In this document: positions 58,434-64,000 of the stretch, one piece after another
How positions within the stretch are numbered: position 1 is the first letter of the stretch
Layout of the letters: the number at the start of each line of letters is the position of its first letter
Assembly (NCBI RefSeq): GCF_039062465.1
Contig: NZ_JBCLNF010000001.1
Coordinates: forward strand, 380,927 to 444,926
Direction of reading: 5' to 3'
Origin: Parolsenella sp958406235
Lineage (GTDB): Bacteria; Actinomycetota; Coriobacteriia; Coriobacteriales; Atopobiaceae
Length of the DNA: 64,000 nucleotides
Program-made: the position numbers and the translations under genes
Notes under the pieces: generated by a model
Database searches by the model: none
What the model was told of the DNA's origin: nothing
What the model saw: only the letters and a program-made list of their open reading frames with translations

Positions 58434-60656
58434 TTAGCCCTCGTGATGACGACGCGGGGCACGGCCGGCGTTACCGTTGTCGCCGGGGTGACGGCGCGGC
58501 TTGCGCTCGCCCCTCTCCTCGCGCTTGCCCTCGTGGTGGGAAGCGGGCTTGGAACCAGCGGGAGCCTCGGGCTTGTCGATGCGATCAAGGCTGATCTTGC
58601 CCTTCTCGTCGACCTCGAGGACGCGGACCTTGACCTCGTCGCCGACGGAGAGAACGTCCTCGACCTTGTCAACGCGACCCTGGGCAACGCGAGAGATGTG
58701 AAGCAGGCCGTCCTTGCCGGGAAGTAGCTCGACGAAGGCGCCGAAGGGCTGGATGCCGACGACGCGGCCCACGTACTCCTCGCCCACCTCGGGGACCTTG
58801 ACGATGGCCTTGATGCGGGCGGCGGCATCCTCGGCAGCACCATCAGTGCCAGCGATGAAGACGTTGCCGTCCTCCTGGATGTCGATCGTGGCGCCCGTGT
58901 CGTCCTGGATACCGCGGATGACCTTGCCACCAGAGCCGATGACGTCACGGATCTTGTCGGTCGGGATCTGGATGGTGATGATCTGCGGAGCGGTGTCCTT
59001 CGGGGTCTCGCGAGGAGCGGGGATCTCGTCGAGCATGGCCTTCAGGATGAAGGCGCGGCCCTCGTGAGCCTGGTGCAGGGCCTGGGTCAGGATCTCAGGC
59101 GTGAGGCCGGTGGCCTTGTTGTCCATCTGCATGGCGGTGATACCGCGCTCGGTGCCGGTCACCTTGAAGTCCATGTCGCCGAGGAAGTCCTCGAGGCCCT
59201 GGATGTCAGACAGGACGACGGTCTTGCCCTCCTCCTGGATGAGGCCCATGGCGATGCCGGAAACGGGGCGCTTCAGGGGCACGCCGGCGTCCATGAGGGC
59301 GAGCGTGGAGCCGCAGGTAGAAGCCATCGAGGAAGAGCCGTTGGACTCCATGACCTCGGAGACGACGCGAATGGTGTAGGGGAACTCCTCCTCGGAGGGG
59401 ATCACCGGGAGAAGCGCGCGCTCGGCGAGGTTGCCGTGGCCGATCTCGCGACGCTTCGGACTGCCCATGCGGCCGGTCTCACCAGTGCAGTAAGGCGGGA
59501 AGTTGTAGTGGTGGATGTAACGCTTGCCGTCGACCGGCTCGATGGTGTCAAGGCGCTGCCACTCGTTGAGCATGCCGAGGGTGCAGACGGAGAGGACCTG
59601 GGTCTGACCGCGCTGGAAGAGGCCGGAGCCGTGAACCAGCGGCAGGTAGTCGGGCTTCACCATGAGCGGACGAATCTCGTCTGCGGCACGGCCGTCGACG
59701 CGCTCGCCGGTCTCGACGACCATGATGCGCATGGCGTGCTTCTCGAGGCTCTTGAGCTCGACGGGGATCTCGCGGCTGTACTCGGCCTGCTCCTCGGGCG
59801 TGAACTCGTCCTTGATGGCGGCCTTGAGCTGCTCGACCTTACCAATGCGGGAGAGCTTGTCGGCGTCCTTGAGGGCGGCGCTCATCTCGTCATAGTGGGC
59901 AAAGACCTTGTCGTGGACGTAGGCGACGGGCTCGTCATAGACGTACTCGCGCTTGACGATCGGGCCGTTGGCCTCCTCGTACTTGGCGAAGAACTTCTCC
60001 TGCTCCTCGCAGAAGGCGGCAATGGCCTCCTGGCCGAAGGCCATGGCGGCGAGCATATCGTCCTCGGAGATCTCGTCGGCGGAAGCCTCGAGCATGGAGA
60101 TGTAGGTGGTGGAACCAGCGAGCTCGAGGTCGAGGTCGGAGGCGTCGCGCTCCTCGTAGGTCGGGTTCACGATGAACTCGCCCGTCTCGGGGTTACGGCC
60201 GATGCGCACGCAGGCCAGCGGGCCCTCGAAAGGCACGCCACCCACGGTGAAGGCGGAGCTAGCGGCCATGACGCACATGGTGTCAACCGGGTTGATCTGG
60301 TCAGCCACGAGAGAGGTGGCGACGACCTGGACCTCGTTGCGGAAGCCGGCCGGGAAGGACGGACGCAGCGGACGGTCGATCATGCGAGCGGTGAGGGTGG
60401 CCTTCTCGGACGGACGGGCCTCGCGCTTGAGGTACCCGCCGGGGATGCGACCCACGGCGTACATCTTCTCGATGAAGTCAACCGTGAGCGGGAAGAAGTC
60501 GTAATCCTTGCGCTCCTTGGAGACGACGGCGGTGACGAGCACCGTCGAGTCACCCTGCTTGACGAGAACGGCACCCGTGGCCTGCTTCGCAAGCTCGCCG
60601 GTCTCAAGCACGTAGTGCTTGCCGTAGAGGTCAAACTCGTGTGTAACCTTTGCCAT
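58434..60656 (-). CDS. pnp: Polynucleotide phosphorylase
   Basis: A 3'-5' phosphorolytic exoribonuclease. It has two RNase PH domains (GGYLKREARPSEK, RMGSPKRREIGHG, then MDFKVTGTERGITAMQMD), a KH domain (GSGGKVIRGIQDDTG near residue 565) and an S1 domain (YVGRVVGIQPFGAFVELLPG near residue 625). The tail is basic and Arg/His-rich. Length is 740 residues. GGGAAAG precedes ATG 60656. It follows rpsO as in most bacteria. Confidence 0.96.
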   Translation of the reverse strand: MAKVTHEFDLYGKHYVLETGELAKQATGAVLVKQGDSTVLVTAVVSKERKDYDFFPLTVDFIEKMYAVGRIPGGYLKREARPSEKATLTARMIDRPLRPSFPAGFRNEVQVVATSLVADQINPVDTMCVMAASSAFTVGGVPFEGPLACVRIGRNPETGEFIVNPTYEERDASDLDLELAGSTTYISMLEASADEISEDDMLAAMAFGQEAIAAFCEEQEKFFAKYEEANGPIVKREYVYDEPVAYVHDKVFAHYDEMSAALKDADKLSRIGKVEQLKAAIKDEFTPEEQAEYSREIPVELKSLEKHAMRIMVVETGERVDGRAADEIRPLMVKPDYLPLVHGSGLFQRGQTQVLSVCTLGMLNEWQRLDTIEPVDGKRYIHHYNFPPYCTGETGRMGSPKRREIGHGNLAERALLPVIPSEEEFPYTIRVVSEVMESNGSSSMASTCGSTLALMDAGVPLKRPVSGIAMGLIQEEGKTVVLSDIQGLEDFLGDMDFKVTGTERGITAMQMDNKATGLTPEILTQALHQAHEGRAFILKAMLDEIPAPRETPKDTAPQIITIQIPTDKIRDVIGSGGKVIRGIQDDTGATIDIQEDGNVFIAGTDGAAEDAAARIKAIVKVPEVGEEYVGRVVGIQPFGAFVELLPGKDGLLHISRVAQGRVDKVEDVLSVGDEVKVRVLEVDEKGKISLDRIDKPEAPAGSKPASHHEGKREERGERKPRRHPGDNGNAGRAPRRHHEG

Positions 60657-60796
60657 TTCTTTCCCTTATCTCCGCCTGCCACGTTGCAGACGGGCCGTCT
60701 GCGGACTCCAAGAACGAGTGGACCCCATTCTCGCTTGGTCTGGCGCGGCAACGTCGCGCAAGCCCGCCGTGCCCAGACCCTTGGGCACACGATATG

Positions 60797-60819
60797 AAAA
60801 GGGGCGCCTGAGGCGCCCC
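60797..60819 (-). terminator. Intrinsic terminator between rpsO and pnp
   Basis: On the minus strand an 8-bp GC stem with a 3-base loop (60801-60819) is followed by TTTT. It would partly uncouple pnp from rpsO. The gap before pnp also holds a GCAGAC/GTCTGC hairpin at 60686-60702, of the kind found in pnp leaders. Confidence 0.8.
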
Positions 60820-60833
60820 GTAGGTCCCGCTAA

Positions 60834-61109
60834 TTAGATGTTGTCGCGGATGCCAAGCTTGGCGATGAGCTCACGGTACTCGTTGATGTCGTTCTTCTTG
60901 ATGTAGGAGAGGAGACGACGACGCTTACCGACGAGCATGAGGAGGCCACGACGGGTGTGGAAGTCCTTCTTGTGGGACTTCATGTGCTCGGTGAGCTCAC
61001 GGATACGATCGGTGAGGATGGCGGCCTGAACGGCGGCAGAACCGGAGTCCTGCTCGTTCTTGCCGTACTGCTTGATGAGCTCGGCCTTGCGCTCCTTGGA
61101 GATGGTCAT
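60834..61109 (-). CDS. rpsO: 30S ribosomal protein S15
   Basis: A small ribosomal protein that binds the central domain of 16S rRNA. It has GSAAVQAAILTDRI, EHMKSHKKDFHTRRGLL and GKRRRLLSYIKK. ATG 61109 gives 91 residues, close to the usual 89, and has GAGAGAAAGG upstream. An extended -10 (TGC-TAATCT at 61205-61200) is a possible promoter about 90 bases upstream. Confidence 0.97.
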   Translation of the reverse strand: MTISKERKAELIKQYGKNEQDSGSAAVQAAILTDRIRELTEHMKSHKKDFHTRRGLLMLVGKRRRLLSYIKKNDINEYRELIAKLGIRDNI

Positions 61110-61382
61110 GATGACACCTTTCTCTCTCGTTAGCCCCAAACTGGGATCGACGCCGGTGTGAGCGTTCGTCCAAGTGAGGGGTACTTACAAACCTGTAGAA
61201 GATTAGCACAGATACGGCGTGAGCACGACAAGAACACAAGTTAGAGCCGCATAGAGCGAAGGTGCCGGCCTCCAGCCTCGGAAAGCCGCCGGATTGAGCG
61301 ATTCCACGACAAGGTGCCGCGCCAAGTGCCGCTCAGACGCGCAGCTATACTGTAGTACTTCAAAGACGAGGAGGAGAGAACC

Positions 61383-61946
61383 ATGGCAGATGACGTTCGC
61401 CCACGCTTGCCAAAGCGAATCGCGCTTGTCACCGTTGGCGAAACTCATGCCCTCCCCTCTTTGATGGCAAATGACTTCGAGGATGCCCTGGGCGCGTACT
61501 CGGAGATTGGTGGGACAAGACCTCCCGCAGTCTCGCACTCCCTCGAGGGTGAACCAGCGGTCGACGCCGTGGTCATCATATTCTCAGCTAGCGACGCGCG
61601 ATTGGCAGAAGACTTGCTTGCCAACCTCGAAAGCAAGTGTCTCGTCTATGCCCTAGCGTCTGAAAACACCGATGATGCCAAAGATGCGCTCGGGACCCTT
61701 GACGCCCTTAAAGACGCGTGCAATAAGCAGGGCCTCTCTTGGATGGGCGGCCTCGCCGTTCCTTGCCGCGCCTGGTATGAGGCTCACATGGCCAAACCCC
61801 GCATGGGTTGCGCAAGGCGGCCTCTGTCTGAGGCGACGGATGACATCGTCCTTGCCCTCAGGTGCGGCAATTATGCCGGCGTTTCGGTCGTGAAGGCACC
61901 CCTAAGGGCTAGGATTTCCACTCCCAAGACGCCCGCTCACGGCTAG
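61383..61946 (+). CDS. Conserved-looking protein of unknown function, possibly flavodoxin-like
   Basis: A 187-residue protein that I cannot assign. It alternates hydrophobic strands and helices: AVDAVVIIFSASDARLAEDLLANL near residues 59-80 and WMGGLAVPCRAWYEAH near 120-135. PRMGCARRPLSEATDDIVLALRCG then leads to the end. The alpha/beta pattern suggests a flavodoxin or NADPH-quinone reductase type fold, but no FMN loop is clear. GGAGG precedes ATG 61383, and TATACT at 61346-61351 is a possible -10. It is divergent from rpsO. Confidence 0.65.
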   Translation: MADDVRPRLPKRIALVTVGETHALPSLMANDFEDALGAYSEIGGTRPPAVSHSLEGEPAVDAVVIIFSASDARLAEDLLANLESKCLVYALASENTDDAKDALGTLDALKDACNKQGLSWMGGLAVPCRAWYEAHMAKPRMGCARRPLSEATDDIVLALRCGNYAGVSVVKAPLRARISTPKTPAHG

Positions 61947-61971
61947 GCGCGTTTCACAAACAGCACTAGTC

Positions 61972-62017
61972 GATGCCCCAATCTGTCCCCCATAATGGAA
62001 AGACAGGTTGGGGCATC
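61972..62017 (+). promoter_or_regulatory. Long hairpin just upstream of the short-chain dehydrogenase gene
   Basis: A 16-bp stem (61972-61987 with 62002-62017, one G-U pair) with a 14-base loop ends 22 bases before ATG 62040. The only U-rich tail is TATTCATT. It could terminate the previous gene or control the next one. Confidence 0.5.
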
Positions 62018-62039
62018 TATTCATTGGGAGTGATTCATC

Positions 62040-62822
62040 ATGAGCGAAGCAGCCAAGTGGGCGCTCATCACGGGAGCAACGGGCGGGCTCGGCCGCGAAA
62101 TGGCAAGGCAGCTCGCAGCCAAAGGCTGGTCTCTCGTGCTCCATGGTCGCAACGCTGACGCCCTCATGGCCCTCGCCGGCGAAACGGCACGCGAAGGAGC
62201 CATCGTTCGCACGGTAACCGCAGACCTCGCAACAGACGACGGCCCAGCGACGCTCGTCGCCGAGGTCGAGACTCTTGGAATCGAGGTCGAGCTGCTGGTA
62301 AACAATGCGGGGCTTGGCTACACGGCCCAATTCGTCGAGAGCGACCTTGAGCGCCAACGCAAGCTCGTTCAGCTCGACGTCATAGCTCCGCTCGAGCTTT
62401 GCCATGCATTTGGCTCGCGCATGGCAGCACACGGTCACGGCCAGATCATGAACGTCGCCTCCGTTGCGGGCGTCATGCCGGGACCTGGCATGAGCACATA
62501 CTTCGCTTCGAAGGCCTTCGTGCTCTCCCTCTCAGAGGCGCTTCACGAGGAGCTCTCCCCCAAAGGCGTTCAGGTCATGGCGCTTTGCCCCGGCCCGGTC
62601 AACACCCGATTTTGGGAAGTCGCGGAGAATGGGGCCACGCGCGCCCAGGCGCTATTCCTCACCCCCGAAGAGGTGTGCCGCATCGCCCTCGTTTCGCTCG
62701 CGCGCGGAAGGGCCACTTGCGCCCCCGGGCTCCTGTCGAAGATCTGCTACGGATTCGGCCGAGTGACCCCGTATATCGTGAGCAGGAAAGTGGCAGCGGC
62801 CCTTACCGGAAAGCGTGGTTAG
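62040..62822 (+). CDS. Short-chain dehydrogenase/reductase
   Basis: A 260-residue classical SDR with a Rossmann fold. The cofactor loop is TGATGGLGREMA near residue 11, the strand NNAGLGY lies near residue 90, and the catalytic Ser/Tyr/Lys are in VASVAGVMPG and YFASK (near residues 140 and 156). The substrate is not evident. GGGAGTG precedes ATG 62040. It is convergent with the permease gene, with a 45-base gap. Confidence 0.88.
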   Translation: MSEAAKWALITGATGGLGREMARQLAAKGWSLVLHGRNADALMALAGETAREGAIVRTVTADLATDDGPATLVAEVETLGIEVELLVNNAGLGYTAQFVESDLERQRKLVQLDVIAPLELCHAFGSRMAAHGHGQIMNVASVAGVMPGPGMSTYFASKAFVLSLSEALHEELSPKGVQVMALCPGPVNTRFWEVAENGATRAQALFLTPEEVCRIALVSLARGRATCAPGLLSKICYGFGRVTPYIVSRKVAAALTGKRG

Positions 62823-62867
62823 AGCCTCATCCAAGGGGCAATTCGCGCGACCCATTCGCAAGCGACC

Positions 62868-63785
62868 CTACAAACCAAGGCCGAGAATAACGAGGCCCGA
62901 CACGACGCCGATTGCGTAGAGCAAACCGAGGATTGCGGCGTTCTGTCGGGCGTCCTCGTTCGTGCTGAAAAGCACGAGGTAACCGGCACCGCCAGCAACG
63001 AGCGTACCCGCCATCATGGGCGCGAGGCCAAGAGCCCCGTCGAGATACAGCTGCGTGACGATGACGCTCGCGGCGCAGTTGGGCACCATGCCAACGAGTG
63101 CGGAGCAGAACACCGCAAGCACGGCGTTGCTGGAGAGAAACGCACTGATGGCGTCCTCTCCCACCCACTCAATGAGGCCGCCGAGGACAAGCGTGACGAC
63201 GAAGATGAACGCGACCACCTGAGCCGTACGGTAGGCGGAGTTGATAAGCACCCATACGACAGCCTGGCCTCGAGTGAGGGGTTCGCCGCAGCCGCAATCG
63301 CAGGTGTATTGCGACGGATCGAAGTCATCCCCCTCGCTATCCTCCGCCTCGAACGATTCGGGCTCAGCAAGCTCTCCCCTGCCAAGGAGATGGAGGACGC
63401 CATCAACCGCAAAGCCAGCGACAAGGCCGATCGCCGCCTTACTAAGAAGGATACGGCCGAGGACAGCAGGGTCAACATGCTCGGCCACGAGCAGCGGCAG
63501 CATCTCGTCTGACGTCGACAGAATGACGGCAACGAGCGTGCCGAGCGTGACGAAACGGTCCGCGTAGAGCATGGCGCCAACAGCAGAGAATCCGCACTGG
63601 GGAATGACGCCGAGAACAGCGCCTATGGCAGGCCCGGCATGACCGGCACGCTGAATCGCGGAGGCAGCCTTATCGCCAGCGAACAGCTCGAGAAGGCTAA
63701 TGACGACGTACGTCACGAAAAGAAAAGGAATGAGGACGAGAGTGTCCTTCACGGCATCAAGCAGAACGTCGAGCACGAACTCCAT
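62868..63785 (-). CDS. Putative heavy-metal/arsenic permease (ArsP_2-type, 10-TM)
   Basis: A 305-residue polytopic membrane protein. Two halves each carry a related motif, GVIPQCGFSAVGAMLYADRF (near residue 58) and GMVPNCAASVIVTQLY (near 233), with a conserved Cys in each. Between them is a cytosolic loop with CDCGCGEP near residue 160, a possible metal-binding site. This matches the putative 10-TM exporter family linked to arsenic or other metals. The substrate is unproven. There is no ArsR gene in view. Confidence 0.75.
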   Translation of the reverse strand: MEFVLDVLLDAVKDTLVLIPFLFVTYVVISLLELFAGDKAASAIQRAGHAGPAIGAVLGVIPQCGFSAVGAMLYADRFVTLGTLVAVILSTSDEMLPLLVAEHVDPAVLGRILLSKAAIGLVAGFAVDGVLHLLGRGELAEPESFEAEDSEGDDFDPSQYTCDCGCGEPLTRGQAVVWVLINSAYRTAQVVAFIFVVTLVLGGLIEWVGEDAISAFLSSNAVLAVFCSALVGMVPNCAASVIVTQLYLDGALGLAPMMAGTLVAGGAGYLVLFSTNEDARQNAAILGLLYAIGVVSGLVILGLGL

Positions 63786-64000
63786 TAATTAAAGCCCCTA
63801 ATCCAGTAGGATTCAATTACGGATGGGCATGATAGACCCGTCAATATCTGAATGACTGCGCATATTTTTCACCGTGGAGAAGCGGTGACGAAGACATTGC
63901 GAAACGATAACGCGCGAGCTAGATGTTATGTGCCATGACGTTGTTTACACCGAGTATGCGTGACATCGGAGGCAGGCCCCCGCACGCGCTGTGCGGACGG
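63786..64000. other. Intergenic end of window
   Basis: These 215 bases upstream of the permease hold no supported gene. They should contain the permease promoter. A CCGCA/TGTGCGG stem near the right edge may belong to a feature that starts beyond the window. Confidence 0.4.

Noticed and set aside
59064..60797. 577-codon open frame on the plus strand
   Set aside because: It is antisense to pnp, whose domains are unambiguous; the frame is an artefact of codon usage.
63830..63880. ArsR/SmtB-type operator upstream of the metal permease
   Set aside because: ATATCTGAATGA and CATATT occur nearby, but the spacing does not form a clean 12-2-12 palindrome, so I do not call it.

Overview
This window is a dense housekeeping chromosome segment from a Gram-positive actinobacterium. 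It most resembles a member of class Coriobacteriia (the Olsenella, Collinsella and Atopobium group). The assignment rests on several things seen together: GC-rich coding with C/G-ending codons, a complete set of MEP isoprenoid steps (dxr, ispG, ispH), the actinobacterial order rny / recA-recX / miaB-miaA / hflX / lexA / nrdR, a GarA-like FHA gene beside an FtsR-like MerR gene, RNase Y and RNase J, and a SpoVS gene with no other sporulation gene in the window. The genus cannot be fixed from this sequence alone. No transposon, prophage or CRISPR array was seen.

Left half (1 to about 35.8 kb, almost all on +). The segment opens with the end of frr, then uppS-cdsA-dxr-rseP-ispG-proS (envelope lipid and isoprenoid synthesis) and an aminotransferase. 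A small tRNA region follows (8.6 to 10.5 kb): two identical tRNA-Ala(GGC) genes, a CAU tRNA that is probably Ile2, tRNA-Val(CAC), a broken DNA methyltransferase remnant and an unknown membrane protein. Next come an ABC-F ATPase, a site-2 protease, scpA-scpB-rluB (chromosome condensation and rRNA modification), cmk-plsC-ispH, der, plsY-gpsA (phospholipid synthesis), rpe, a cysteine desulfurase, a Nif3-like protein, a coiled-coil protein, coaBC, nfo, a second ABC-F and tRNA-Pro(GGG). The strand ends with a CDP-alcohol phosphatidyltransferase, a D,D-carboxypeptidase, a RidA-like protein, the GarA-like/FtsR-like pair, apt and a ClC channel.

Centre (35.8 to 40 kb). Transcription converges in an AT-rich gap of about 300 bp that contains a dif-like sequence. 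Leftward genes trxB, dut, nrdR and an 81-residue membrane protein follow. The 81-residue gene is divergent from lexA across a region with at least three LexA-type boxes (GAAC-N4-GTTC). It holds the position taken in other actinobacteria by the SOS division inhibitors DivS and ChiZ, and is the best candidate here for an undescribed function.

Right half (40 to 61.1 kb, almost all on -). Read in transcription order, this is rpsO, pnp, rnj, ftsK, a RodZ-like HTH membrane protein, yajQ, rimO, a pgsA-pncC gene fusion, recA (with a LexA box inside its promoter), recX, rny, a GHKL-type ATPase, spoVS, miaB, miaA and hflX. RNA decay (RNase Y, RNase J, PNPase), DNA repair (RecA, RecX, LexA), chromosome segregation (FtsK) and tRNA modification (MiaA, MiaB) are interleaved. 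The last 3 kb hold an unknown 187-residue protein, a short-chain dehydrogenase and a predicted heavy-metal or arsenic permease.

Start codons were often moved downstream from the longest open frame, using ribosome binding sites, overlap with the previous gene, or promoter position. All functional calls come from reading motifs and gene order; no database search was run.
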